Shown: positions 27,401 to 42,400, numbered from the stretch's first letter. The stretch is 64,000 nucleotides of DNA from Henricia sp. BOLD:AAB3569 (GCA_037783545.1 JBBELK010000329.1:3486501-3550500); one strand, 5' to 3'. Notes: generated from the letters alone by a model not told the origin. Translations and numbers: made by a program.

Positions 27401-30400
27401 TACACTGCAACGGATGGGGCCCAACTCACAAGCACCTGTGACTTCTTAGTCCACGTTCGTGGTGAGTTTATAAATTTCGACAAGCAGAGCCCAGTTTAAT
27501 TATTTTACCCAGTGTAGAATTGTTGAAATATTAGGTGATTTAGAAGACACAAAAATTGGATTTTCAAGTGCAGATTTTACAGACGTTCTGTACTCTCTCT
27601 GAAGCTACATCTATTCAAAAAAGCATGTCCATATTTTTGAACTCCCCCATTTTTCCCATGGATGTTGAGATTTTGATACCATATCATTTGTTCATTACCA
27701 TTCTGAAATTTGATGTTCTGGATCTGTATGTTTTCAACGATATCGCCAAAAAACCACTAATGTTTTGTGAACTAATTTATCTGGTTCCATAAAGCAGTGC
27801 AGTAATTACACCCACCTTTTTGCTTCCACATCCAAATTGGAGATTGCAAATTTTCTGGTTTTTTTTCTCCATGGTTAGTATTTTAGGGAGGTATTATATA
27901 TGGTTCTTAGGTTAAAACGAAATATATTTTCCAAGAAAAATCTGAACAAGCTCCTTTAAGATCTTTTTATTCGAGTCAGTAATCATCTTCTAACATCAAT
28001 GTTTCTCTTGATCAGATGTGGACACTCCCGACATTGTGGAGTGTCCAGCAGAGATCAGACGGGCCACTGATCCCCGAATGGACACCGCGGTTGTGGACTG
28101 GACATCTCCCAGTGCCAGTGATAACTCGGGAAGCGTCGTTTTTACGAGCAGTGCGACTCCGGGCCAGCAATTTTCCCTTGGTATGACCGTAATTACGTAC
28201 ACCGCTGTCGACTCGGACAATAACATGGAGCAGTGCAGTTTCACAATTATTGTTTTTGGTAAGTGCCAGTAAGCTAAATAAATTCCTTTGTAATATCCCC
28301 ATCTATCTCCGGTAGGTAAAAGGTGGCCAATTTCATAACGTTGTTTCGTACAGATATTTGCCTAGCACAGAATTTTATTGCTTTGTAAAATGGTTACATG
28401 CCAAAATTGTACGTCAAATTGTTTTTTTAGAAATGTTTAAATACACTTCACGTATGTTACCCACGTACTCTGCAGGCTTTGTCAAGTTTTTGCAACCATA
28501 TATAGGAATACAAAAACACAATGGAAATTTGTGTTTTTGTATTTTAAAGAGTGTGGATCTTCTGCAGATTTTCTTATGGTCGCGAAAACTCAACCTAGCC
28601 TTCGCGACTTAAGGGCAGAGCGGTTCACACATATTTTGACTGGCAACCCATTTTTGCAATACAAGACAAATAAGTTTTGTGCTAAGCAGATTTTTGTGCT
28701 AAACAGCACCATGAAGTTGGACCCTGGGATGTTATGGCCGAGCGGTCTAGTGCGTCGAACTCAAGTTCCTGTGCCAGTACTAGAATGTGGGTTCGATTCC
28801 GGGCCGTGGCACTTGTGGTCTTGAGCAAGGCACTTAATCACACTTGTTCCGTCTTTCGGAAGGGATGTAAAGCCGTTGGTCTAGTGTGTTTCGGTAATGC
28901 ACTTTAAAGATCCCAGAGCATTCTTTTGTGAAGAGCAAGGGGAGGGATTCCCTGGTGTCTCTGCGCGTTTCTAATTCAACTTAGAAGTTGATAGTTATTC
29001 AAATATAACATTTATCCCATTCCTGTAATTGGTGGTCATTCCACTGTTGGATGTGGTGAATAAATAAATAACAATAAATAAATACAAATTTCATCAAGCT
29101 GTTTAGCAGAAAAATTTGCTTAATCCAAAATTTGTTTGCTTTATAAAAATGGGTTTTCAGTCAAAATCTTATGAGATATGTATTTCAATTGACTGGTGTT
29201 CTGCTATTCTTCCTGGAAACACAAGTTGACATACAATTTTGACTATTAACCAATTTTTATAAAGCAAACAAATTTTGGATTAAGCAAATTTTACTGGTGA
29301 GTTGGAATAAGTTGTGATATTTTCTCTCCCGGGAAAAAAAAATCTTTGAGGCAATTAAAACTACTTTCACCTCCAAATCCGTTTGTATCAATTTTCAGAC
29401 AACGAGAAGCCAGTAATAACAGGCTGCCCTACCATGGATCTTGTGCACGACACCGAACCTGGTCAGAACTACACAGAAGTAACCTGGGACGGCATAACAA
29501 TCAGCGACAATAGCGGTAATTGGACGGTCACTAACTCCGGACCCTCACAAGGACGCATCGAAGCTGGAACACACGAAGTCATGATCATTGCTGAAGACGC
29601 GTACGGCAACACCGAAGTGTGTAATTTCACAGTACGAGTCCGAGGTAGGAATTGGCAGCTAATTTTCAATCACTGATTTCGTTAGAAGTCTTTAAAGGAG
29701 CGTGTTTGGAAAAGTGTATTTCGTTCTAACCTGACAATCATATAAAATACCTCCCCAAAATACTATCCATGGGGCGAAAACAGGAAATTTGCAATCTCCA
29801 ATTTGTTGTAATTATTGCACTGCTTTATGAACTTGATAAATTAGTTTACAAAACATCCTTTTTTTTGGTCAATATCCTCGAAAGTAAACAAATGGCCAAT
29901 GCTAAATTTCAGAATGGTAATGACAAAAATATGATAAATGATATAGTATCAAAATCTCAACAAAAATGTAAAAATGTAATCTAGGCATGCTCCTTTAACA
30001 ACTTGTTCAATTTGTCACATGTGCAATCGCTCAATGATTGTAGAAACTATTAGCTCTGAACCAGCGGCGTAGCTACGGGGGAGCCTGAGGGGGCATGTTG
30101 CACCCCCACGAAAAAAATCCTAATTCATGTATTACCCTGAAAAAGGCAAGGAAAAGTGGCGGAAAAAAAGGATTATTGGAAACGATACACCTAGCTGTAA
30201 GTGACTGGATGTCTGGTAAGAGTGTTGTATGCCCTGATTATACATGCATGTTTGTATCTCAAATTGAAAAGGAATTATTTTGTGGTGTAACGGAAGTAGG
30301 TCACCCAGCCCCCCGCACCCCCAGTGAGCGACTTTGTTAAATTTTTCGGTAGGTCACTGGGGTCCCCCCCCACTTAAAAGCAATGCGCCCCCTGTGCTCC

Positions 30401-33400
30401 CCCTCCCCCAGTGAAATAATGCTGTACTAGCTGAGCTATGAGGCACAGTGGTATACTCCCTCAGGTTTTCCCCAAAGACCTCCGACACACCAGGCAGATG
30501 CTGTACTAGCTGAGCTATGAGGTTTTCCCATAGACCTCTGACACACCAGGCAGATGCTGTACTAGCTGAGCTATGAGGCACAGTGGTATACTCCCTCAGG
30601 TTTCCCCCAAGACCTCTGACACACCAGGCAGATGCTGTACCAGCTGAGCTATGAAGCACAGTGGTATACTCCCTCAGGTTTTCCCCAAGACCTCTGGCAC
30701 ACCGGGCAGATGCTTTACCAGCTGAGCTATGAGGCACAGTGGTATACTCCCTCAGGTTTTCCCATAGACCTCTGACACACCAAGCAGATGCTGTACCAGC
30801 TGAGCTATGAGGCACATTGGTATGCTCCCTCAGGTTTTCCCATAGACCTCTGACACACCAAGCAGATGCTGTACCAGCTGAGCTATGAGGCACATTGGTA
30901 TGCTCCCTCAGGTTTTCCCCAAGACTTCTGATACACCAGGCAGATGCTCTACTATCCGAGTTATGGGGCACAGTAATATTAATCCGCAAAAACCTTCATT
31001 TCTTTTACTGCAAGGTTGATAGTATTTAGCTTAATACATTTTTCTTACTGCAAACTTCATTTTCATTTCAGATATGGAGCTTCCACAATTTACCAACTGC
31101 CCCGGTGAAATCGTTAAACTGGTCAACGAGAGCGGACGAGCTGCTGTCGTGACCTGGAACTCACTCCAAATAACTGACAATGTGGATGTGGACTTCACAA
31201 GCTTTATTAGCAGTCGCAATTCTGGGGAAACATTCTCTTTTGGTTCAACAACGGTCACAGCTAGTGTTAGCGACGTAAACGGAAACACAAACCTCTGCAC
31301 TTTCAACGTAACTGTGTCAGGTATAAAACTAATAATGGAGGGTTATGATGTTTGAAACTCTTCAATTGCAAATTTATCTAGAACAAATGTGACCGGCTCC
31401 AGCAAAACCCAACACTTGTGATGAAAATTCAAAATTTAAGTTTTGGTATCAGCTTAGTGTGCATGCAAAAAGGTATCTTTTAAAACATGTTTGAGGAAAT
31501 TCTGATAATTTTTGGCAAAGTTATGACCAATTAAAGTATGACAGATCAGAAAAAGTGAAATGGAGCTATTGGTCTTTAAAGTTTGACAAACTAGTTGATT
31601 ATTTAATTTTGTCAATAATATGAGGAATTTTGAGACGGTTCAAACAACAAAACAAATCTTGAATGTATCCCGATGTTGATTCTGCCAAATTTTCAAGTTG
31701 GTCCCAGAGGCCATTTTTAAGGTTGTGGGCCCATATCACATAATAAAATGCCGAGAAGTGTCGGGTTTTGCCAGAGTCGGTCACAAATAATATCTGTGTA
31801 TGATGCTTGCAATTGATAACTATCATAGAAAAGATGTTTAGTCCAGAATGGGTTTTTACCGAGGTCAGTTTTGACGTTATAGAACCTGTGGCATGATTTG
31901 TGACACGACGTGCAGTAAGATCTTTGTGGTGAGCTGTAACATACTTGACATGACGTTCTGATGATTTTCCTACAATCTGTCTGTGTGTGTAGATGCCTCT
32001 TTGGCTCTCAGTAACTGCCCTACCTACGTCCGCCAGCCCAACCTCCCAGGGGAAGCCAACGCTGTGGTGACGTGGAGAATTCCTGACATTGAGCCTGCAG
32101 GGACCGCTGGTGACAGGTCGTCCATTCCCTTCCGCACCGGTGGTACTATACCGATAGGAATACATACCATCACCTACAGGTTCACCGCTTCAAGTACTGT
32201 TTCGTGCCAATTCATGGTTGAAGTTTTTGGTTAGTAGCTTTTAATCTTTAAAAAAAAACAACTTTGTTGATTTGATTACCAATATTGAAGATGCAAACTA
32301 AAAAGTCACTTTAATTAGATACTTCAGGGGTCGACTTCATAAAAGTTAAGACGAGTTAAATGCGTCCTAATAGATTGATCCAGTAAGCTCCGCCCATTTA
32401 GAAATTGCCCAGCAACATGCCGCACATGTGAGGCACGTGTGCAGTAGAGTCGCGTGGCCGCGCCGTGCGTCAGCGTCTGCGGCCCTGGTCATCGCGTATT
32501 GAAACACGCACACGCACAATGAAACTGCACGCTCGAAAGCAAAATGTGCACTTAAGTATCCGGTCGTGTGCGTGCACGTACAACACGCCTTCATTACGCG
32601 CGGGATCGAACAAAAACATCTCGACACACATCTAGAACGCAGTGAATGCACAACATAGCAAAAGGACAAGCTAATTTTGGTGAGTTTTTCCCTCACTGAT
32701 TGGGATTGGCTATCACGTGAGCTTAGCAAGCCCTACAGAGAAATAACAACCTCTCCCAGAGATCACTTAAAGGGACACAGGGCCAGTCTTATATATACAA
32801 TTCTGTTTTAAGCCTGCTAGGGTCCTCTGCGCTGATAAAAATGATGTTTTTGGTGTTTTTGCGTCACTCGTGCTGCATTTCGCCGTAGGTCTGTGCACAA
32901 AATTGAGGACTCGGGTAGCCAAAATGGCAATCTTCTTTTTGGCTACCTGAGGCTGTGATTGGTCAATTCCAAAATGGGCGGAGCTTACTGGATCGGTCTA
33001 TTCCCATACATACACCCCAAGATAAGAAGAGTGACCCTTCCTAATATGCGTCTTAGCGCTTTGTGAAATTGGCCCCAGGTTCTTTCAAATTATGCTGGGT
33101 CACGTTAAGTAATGTTTAAATTTATAATCTGTAAATCTTTCCAAAATCAAGTTTCTGCATTTTTTTCCCTTCCTTTTTGGCCTTTTCAGACAACGAACCC
33201 CCAACATTTAACGGTACATGTCCATCTGGTAGATCAGGCACGCCTGATGTACCAGTGTATTGGACTCCACCGACGGCTATCGACAACCATGGTGTGCCTA
33301 CAGTCTCACCTGGATCCCATTCCTCCGGTGACGTCTTCCTAATCGGAGTAACGACGGTCACCTACACGGCCACCGACTCCGCCGGTCTTGAGATCACTTG

Positions 33401-36400
33401 CTCATTTGAGGTCACAGTTTCAGGTTGGTACACCGAAAGGAAATCTTTTATTCTTTGATTTTAACACAAAATCGGCTGCCATGAAATTGGCCCCAGATCT
33501 GGCCACTTGGTTTAGGGTTAGTCAATAGACAGTCACTGGTCCTGCTTAATTTCAGCCTGATTTTGATGAAATAAGGAGAGTATAAACGAAGATTCCCCAT
33601 CAGGATCCAGGGAAACCTAGATATTTAGGTTGCCCAGTTTGGCCTGGACGCATAATTTTGTTTTACACCACTGCGAGGGGAAATCGATGGGTTTTGTACC
33701 TTTTTAGCGTCTTGAGAGGAGACTATATAATAGGTTAGGGTTTAGGGTTATGGTTTAGGGTTGGTTATTTTTAAGGAATTTAGGGTTTTGAATGCGGTCG
33801 GTTTGCAACCAGCTTCGTGGTCTGGTTAGAAGAGAGCTCGACTTGTAATCATAATGTCCCTGGTTCGAATCTCAGTGTTGTTTGGGATTTTTTTAAATTT
33901 CACGGTTTCTTCTTTTTCTCTAATTGAGAGTAAGAGTTCTGACTATTTCCAAGATTGTCACTTGAGAAGTATCAGTCATTGGAAACTTAGTAGACTCTAT
34001 TCGGGTTGAAAAGTTGGGGTGTACCCCACGCTGTGGTGTAAAGAAAAACACGCGACCTGGATATTGTTTGGATACCCTGAATGTATTATATATTGTACCT
34101 ATTATGAATATTATATATATTTAATCTTCTATAGATACACAACCTCCCGTCGTGACCTGCCCTGATGGGTATTCAGTCTTCACCGACCCGAGCAGAGGAA
34201 CGGCGACCATCACATGGCCCGATGCTACTGCTACGGATAACGGAAACATCACATCACTGGTGTCCGACCCACCCAATGGCAGTCCCCTCACTATTGGGCC
34301 CAATACTATCATGTATACGGTTACCGACGGAGGGCAGAATACCCATGATTGTTCCTTCACCATCACTGTCATTGGTAGGTTGACAAGAACAGCGGAAGCA
34401 CATACTAAAAGATAATGTCGATAAACTGCCTTGTAGAAATTTCTGCCACGTGTAGATGCAGTAATACTTCAGAAAAACCGGAAAAGCCATGCATTGTTTT
34501 TTGTGTTGAATGAATGAAAAAACAAAAATGTTGGCAGACGATTTTTTTTACAAAAAGCACCTTCAATTGGCAATTTCTCCCACAAAGGTACCATTTCACA
34601 TGGGAGAGAATCATTAGTGCTTGTTACCATTGCTGTCGCATGTTATGTAACTTTATGAATGTCTCACAAAATTCCAGATGATAGCAGGGCTGCGTTCCAA
34701 ACACGCGGACATTTGTTAACGTTGGCGCCAATGTTTTGCTCAATGTGGAACGGATTGTTGGCCAAAATACATCGTCAAGATGGCGGTGCCCACAGTCCCA
34801 GTGGTCGCAGTGATGTTGTAATGTGGCTCGCCGCTACTTACCAAATTTGAGGAAATGTGACACGTTGCTATTGATTGTGCATCGCCAGCGATAAGGGGAT
34901 GAAACCAAGAACGTTGCAATTTATTTGCTATTTTCAATACTGCAAACCATCGCATCTTTCATGTCGCGTGCGCCATTTCGAAATGACTCGCGAACAACTT
35001 AAAAGTTTGTTGGCGAACATTGGTGGCGCACAATACATTTTACTCGAAATTGTTGGCCAACGTTTTGCAAACGTTCGCGGATGTGGAACGCAGCCCAGGT
35101 GTGCATTTTTTTTTGTGAGTACAAAATCAGTTACTCAAAACTCATGTTAAAAAAACCTGATGATTTTGGAATGACAAGTTCCAGTCGTACTTAAAGCGAA
35201 TGTTGTCTATTTCTGTCTTTGCTAGACAACGAGCCGCCTGTGTTCACAGGCTGTCCAACCGAGGCTACTGTTATTGCACCAACTGGTCAATCTATGGCCG
35301 TGGTCCTATGGAACCTCCCCGCAGCATCAGACAACGCCATTACTGTCACCGTTCAGTCATTCCAGTCCTCGGGGACCCTCTACCCCCTCGGAGTGACGCC
35401 CGCCTTTTACCTAGCAACGGACGGATCTGGCAACAAGGCAAACTGCTCGTTTGATATCACCGTTTATGGTATGTGAAACATACGGATTCATTTTTAGGTT
35501 TTGAAAAATTTAAAGTGGTTATTTAACACTGGACAGCTCAGTGATTGAGTGGATAAGACGTCTGCCTTGTATGCAGGAGGTCGTGGGTTGAAGTCCCACC
35601 TGAGCACGCTATGAAGTTTTTCCTCACCAGGGGCAGTATTCAATTCAATACTTCTTAGCCAAGCTAAATACTATCTCGTATTCCAATGCCTTCTAAGAAT
35701 TTTACTTTAGTAAGTAAGATACTTATATAAATTGTGACATTACAAATTAACGCAGAGTGCAGAACTCCCTGAATAGCAAATCGAATACTGCGTGGAACGT
35801 GCCATAAACCGCGCAAAATGTACTTACACAAAACGCACTACACGCACACCCAAACAAAACCGGTGTGCTTTCCTGCCTGCTCAAAGTTAAGTAAAATATT
35901 TTCCCCAAAAGAACCATTTGAATACCAAATGTTCTTAAGTATTTTTCTAAGTAAAAAACTTAGCCATGTACGAATTGAATACCGATTTTCGTGGCATGAC
36001 TCTGGGCGTTTAGCTGTGTACATGTGGAAATGCATGGTGTCTAATGGGTTAACCAGTTTAATGGGTTAACGCAGTCCGACTCACTTTCAAAATTTCTCTT
36101 TGCAGATGAACAGATCCCAGAGATTTCAAACTGCCCTGGAAATCTTGCAGAGAACACAGAATTAGGCCAAGTTATTGCCACCAACGTCGTCTGGACTCCA
36201 CCAACGGCTACAGACAATGACCCGCAATTCGTGTTCGGTGGAAACAATAATCCACCTGCCAATTTCCCTCTCGGAGTAACGGAAGTCAACTATACTGCCG
36301 TGGACCGGGCTGGCAACGGGGCAGTATGTGTGTTTACGGTCACGGTTAGCGGTGAGTGTGATTGAGCTTGGAAAAAAATCCATGTCAACTTACAAGCTCT

Positions 36401-39400
36401 TGGTAAAGAGTGAATTCACACACGGATGTTTTTGCACATAAATTTTACGTGAGTCGCTTTATGAAAAAAAAAACGTGTGGAGAAAGTGTTTTGGTTATTC
36501 TGTGATTTTCATTGCGTCTTTTCACTCCAAATTACCTCCACACTACTTTTTCTTAAAGCGACGTGCTCAGTGCGAATCATTGGTGGATCCATGGGGGGCG
36601 GGGGAGAGGCTGAGGCAGGGTTGTAACGAGTCTCCCTTTGCTCGAGAGTCAAGTCAAGTCAAACTGCCTTCGAGAGTCAAGTCAAGCATGTTGGTCAAGT
36701 CGGTTCGAGTCAAGTAGTGATGACAGTAAATTTGCTAATTCCAAAATGAGTCTAAACGCTGAAACTTGCATTCATGTAGGTTTTTGTTGTTGTTCTGGAC
36801 AAGAATGCTCCATGTCAAAACAAAGCAAGTGTATCTGTAGTGTTTAATTACAATTTGGTTGTCAAAATGAAGAAAAAAAATTCAATTTCATTTTTGGCAG
36901 ACTCGAGTCAAAAAATGTTTAAGTCAAGTCATTTGAGGCTCGAGAGTCAAGTCAATCATTTGAGGTTCGAGTCTCAAGTCAAGTCAAGTTAGTGAAAATC
37001 AGGACTCGAGTGCCGAGTCTCGAGTTCAAGTCATTACAACCCTGAGCTGAGGGGGCTATAGCATCCCCCTAAAATTGTAAAACAAAAAGAGAAGGAAGAA
37101 AGAAAGGGAAGAAGGCGCTCCCCTTCCCATAGTATATGGTAGTAGTCCAGGTAATATCACATTTTTAACATTGGGACGGAAGCCTTGAAACATTTTGGGC
37201 TCTCAGCACCAACCCCCTAAAAATTGTTCTGGATCCGCCTATGTGAATCCAGCATTACGATAGGAGTAGATGCATAGTGAGATTATTTTAATATTTATAC
37301 AAGTCCATGTTACTTGTAAGGGTGGATACACAATGAGCCTTCTTCACGCATAAATGCGATGCGCGGCGCTTTGAGAAAAAGGAGAATTTGGAGTGAAAAT
37401 ATTCACTAAAAATCACAAATACAAAAACACATTCTGCCCAAGTTTATTATGTGGTTTTTAGTGCATCATTTTAAACCTAATTTCCCTCCAGGTCGCTTTT
37501 CCTCGAAGCGTTGAGCGTCACATTATTAACGCATTAAAAAAAGGCAGAGTGTGAATCCACCCTGAAATATAAATCGGCAAAAATGTAACGTCGTTTTGGT
37601 GATTTTCTTTTTATCCCCATTAGACAATGAGGACCCAGTATACAGCGGCTGTCCAGCTAGTGTCAGCATTCCTGCCGTATCTGGTACCACCATGGCCAAT
37701 GTGCCATGGACTCCCCCCACTCCTGGTGACAATGTGCTTGTGGTCGGCTCCACCTCCAACCTTTCACCAAACACATCCTTCAGCTTTGGTACAACAGTTG
37801 TAGAATACACAGTGACTGATGAGGCAGGAAATACAGGAACGTGTACATTTAATGTCACCATCTTGGGTAAGTCCATCGGAAAAGAACGTTTTTCATTGAC
37901 TGTTTTAACCCCTTCACGACGGAGAACTGCATATGCAGTTCTAAGTGTGATTGTCTTGGAGGCGGTTATACAGAATTAGCCTTTGGGTCAGTACTACCAG
38001 GGGCCAATTTCATAGAGCTGCTTAAGCATAAAAAATTGCTTAAGCATGAAAAACCTTGCTTGATAAAATGAGGTTACCAGCAAAAATTTCATGTGATTGT
38101 CATGGTAATGAAACAGTCCTTTAACACTGGTCATACACTATTTCTATCACACGAGGATTTAACTGGTATTGTTCTCTACTCAGCAAGAGTTTTTTGTACT
38201 TAAGCCAATTTTTGTGCTTAAAGACCTTTATGAAATTGGCCCCAGGGCAGAGCTGGTCTCTCATCTTGTTGGCTTGGGGTCAGTTTTCGGTTTTTGACCC
38301 GTGACTTGAGAAAATGACTTGTGACTGGACTTGGGAAATTATATTAATTTACGACTTGAAATAAGAACTAGTCATCAAGTCTCCAGCCCCAGAGACGTAC
38401 ATGTCTACTGCATAACCAAAACTGCAAGTGCGGTCTCCGAAGCTCAGTTGCTCATAGCGAAAACAAAGCAAAATTAGGTCCTTGGGAAAACCTGAGGAGT
38501 ATACCACTGTGCTTAGCTGGTCGAGTATCTGCCCGGTGTGTCGGAGGTCTTGGGTTAATATCCTGATAGGGACCATATATTTTTCTCTCAATTCATGTTT
38601 GGTTCTTCTGTTGAAGATTTGTTTAAAATTTTATATTTGTTTTTGTTTGTTTTTTAATTGCGTTTAGGATTGCCAGTAGAAATTAAAGGCACAGGCTCGT
38701 CAGCCAAATTCGTGCCACGAAATACGCAGCTCCATGCCTTTGCTATGGAGCAGCGTATTTCATGGCACAAATTTGACGCGCGTGCATTGCTGACGAGCCT
38801 CAGCCTTTAAATGTGGTGTTTTTAGTAACGATGTATACCGTGCAACAAAAGAAACACAAATATTTTCTCTATTTGTGATTTTAAAAAGTAGTCAATCTGA
38901 GAGTAGGAATGTTAAGCACACAGAAGCATTATGCAGTCATGCAATGAAGCTGTTATGTGAATGTTTTGGTGTCAAATTTATTTACAAAACAAAGTTTCAC
39001 ATTTTCATTAAACTGAAAATTTTCATTAAACTAAAAATTGCATTTCTTTTGTTGCTCGATATATTTTGTCTTAGAAATTTAATTTTTCTGTTTTTCATCA
39101 TAGATTCCAATGCTCCAATGCTAGTCAACTGCCCGTCTGATCAAATATTCTGTGCTGACCAAGGAACGCTAACTCACAGTGTCAGCTGGATTGAACCCAC
39201 TGCAATGGACGCAGAGGGTGATGTGACACTGTCTAAAACACATGCACCAGGAGATACATTCATGCACAATGCTGGTACCCCGACACCGGTAACCTACACG
39301 GCCACAGATGCAGCAAATCTGATGGCAACTTGTACCTTCAATGTTATTATCAATGGTACGCAATTTCATGTCTCATTATATTGACACAAAATTTGCCATT

Positions 39401-42400
39401 TGGGGCTAATTTCATAAAGCCATTGAGCAATAAAATTTATAAAAATGGGTTAAAACTTACTTTACTTTTGTTTACTTTATAATTTCTTTATAATGTTTAC
39501 TTTATAAAAAAAGTTTTTTTCATAGTGTCTCGGGAAAGCACCGAGTATACAGTGCTAATTTACGTCGGGTAAGGGCAAACCCTAATTAACAAAAAATGGG
39601 TTAGCAGTCCAAATCTTGATGTGTATTACAATTGACTGGTGTTCTGCTATTCTTGCTATTTTACAAGTTGACAAACAATTTTAACTATTATCCCATTTTT
39701 ATAAAATAGGCCCCAGGCATTATATAGTTGTAGTCTTTTTCCTTGTCAGATTTTAAGCTGCCAATAGACATTTATCACGGTGGGGCCATCTTCCCTTTTG
39801 CCGTATTTAAGTCAACGTAACCAAAGTGATGCTTGCAGAAAAAATAGTTTAGTCCTGTGCTGAAATTGTCATGTTGCATCACAATGATACATGCGTTGCG
39901 CAATAAAGAAAACGTGCTGCGCGGACAGTCTTTCACTGACAACGGTAGATTAGATGCTCTGGCGCGCTGGCACGCAGATGCACAGATCCTACCTAGTACG
40001 TTGTACGATAAAGCGCGGACAGTAGCTTGCTCTGACAACAACGGTAGATTACTCGCGCTGATGCGCTGGTATGCAGATGCACGGATCGTGCCTGGTACGT
40101 TGCGCGATAAAGAAAACGCGCAGTGCGGACAGTCTTGCTCTGACAACAACGGTACATTACTCGCGCCTGGTACAGGGGAACTAGACGATGATGGCCGTAC
40201 CATAATGATTAAGGTCTATCATCCATGTTTATTTAGCTGTCTTCATTATGGTTGAAATTACTCCGAATATTTCCACGCATTTGTAGAGCGATTACTAAAG
40301 CCCATTTCGCATCTTTTCCCTCAGATTGTGAGCGACCAGTCATCACGAACTGCCCCGCTGCATTCAACCGACTGGCAGACGCCGGTGGTTCATCAACGGC
40401 CGTTTCATGGACGGAGCCGACTGCAACAGATAACACCGGTCAGGTTGTGCTGAACAAAACTCATGCCCCTGCAAGCACATTCACGGCTGCCAACTCACCC
40501 ACGACCGTGCTGTACATCGCTCGTGATCCGTCGGAGAACACCGCTACTTGTATGTTTACAGTAACTGTGACAGGTGAGTCTGGTTCTGATTGGTTCACTT
40601 CATTGTTAACAGCAGATGGATACAGGGAATATGTCCCCTCCTTCCTTAACTTTTGAAGTAGTGGGATGGTACAAAAATCATTCTGCATACATTTTATTGG
40701 TTAAAGGAGCATGTCCAGTGTCCTATTTCATAAAAGTTAACATTCTTAAGTGGATTTAGGAACAATAAAATATAATTTTTCTTTTAAAAACATGAGTTAA
40801 GAATGTATATTTAGGAATGTTTCTAAATGGGCTTTATAAAATTGGACCTAGGTCACATTTTTGAAATACCCCCATTTTTCCCATGGGTGTTGAGATTTTG
40901 ATACCATATCATTTGTCATATTTTTCTCATTCCCACACTGAATTTCTCTCTCTCAATCCGTTTATTTTCAAGGATATTGTCAAAATGCCACTGATGTTTT
41001 TAAAACTATTTATCCACTTACATAAAGCAGTGCAGTGATTATACACTAACTTTTTTGCTTCCACATCCAAATTGGAGATTGCAAATTTCCCGTTTTCTTC
41101 CCATGGATAGTATTTTGGGAAGGTATTATATACTTCCAACAAAAGAAACTGTGCATGATAAAAATTGCTGTATTTTTTCAGCCATGGCAGATAACTCGCT
41201 GGAATAAACTGTTAATGAAAGTCCATGAAATCTTTCAAATGGTTAACCGAACTTGAAATGTACAAAATGTGTTCTTCGTGTTCTCAGAGGTTGCTGAAAA
41301 CTGACTTGCCAATATTGAAGTCACAAAGTCAGTATCGAGTGTGTCCCTTGTGCATTAATCACTCAATGAAAGAGAATATTGACTTTTGGGTAGTCCTTTA
41401 ATACGGTTTGCTAATGAGACCTGAACTTTATGGAATTCTGTTACATAACAACCTGTAGGACCCCTATTGTGAAATCAACACCCAGGCATGCCTAAGTCCT
41501 GCACTATGCCATGAGCAGGTTTTGGGTGCATAACCTTTTTCTAACAATGTCAGAGAATATTGTCTGTGAATTTGGTGTTTATTTTCCACCTTCTTGAAAG
41601 AATACAGCAATTTTTACCATGCACAGTTTCTTTTGTTGGAGAGTATATACGATTGTTAGGTTAGAACGAAATCCATTTTCTGGAAAAATCTGAACACACT
41701 CCTTTAAATTGTTTTGCCTGTGTCACACAATTCCATGCAATCTTTATTTTCAATAGATCTCAGCTCATTGTTCATTGTGGCAGAGATTGCCGCATTGTAC
41801 TTGAATATTATGGAATCGGTCACCGTTTTACTTTCCTAATTTTAACAGTTGACCCAGGTGCACCAACAATCATGGGATGCCCAGAGAACATCGTCAAATA
41901 CGTCGCTGTAGGGACTGCACAAGCCAGCGTAACATGGACCGCACCAACGGCGCTTCCCAGCACAGTCACCTTGTCAGCACCGTCTCGCACCCCGGGCAGT
42001 AACTTCAACACCGGGGTGATGACTACGGTCACGTACACAGCCATGGACAGTTTTGACCGAATGACTACCTGTACTTTTACTGTCTCAGTAGCCGGTTAGT
42101 AGTAGAAATCTGAAATTTTCAAATATATTTTTTGTTTTACTTTTTTTATGACGAGATGTATCAAAGAATTTAACATGTTAGAAATTCAAGATTGTTTTAA
42201 CACTTCAATGTAATTTGGTGATTCAAAAGTCGAACATTGTAGCTCACAACGAGTCCTTTTTGTTCCCTACTAGAGGATACAGCCAATCCTGTAATACAGA
42301 ACTGCCCCGATGACATCATGCAGACAGTTCCCCAAAACACGACATCTTTTTCTGTCAGCTGGACACCACCGACAGCATCGGACAACTCAAATCAAGTCAG

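Noticed and set aside
30354..30989. A 211-codon open frame on the minus strand with repeated P-H-S-S-A-G-T-A-S-A-W
   Set aside because: It is the translation of a tandem array of tRNA-like units. The repeat is DNA-level, with A-box motifs, and unit-length changes break the pattern.
31599..32165. A 188-codon minus-strand frame
   Set aside because: It runs antisense to HYR exon 32 and the intron before it, with no domain and no splice logic of its own.
39775..40255. Frames of 142 (minus) and 132 (plus) codons with N-N-G-R-L-L-A-L-M-R-W repeats
   Set aside because: They are the translation of a 105-base tandem repeat, open on both strands.
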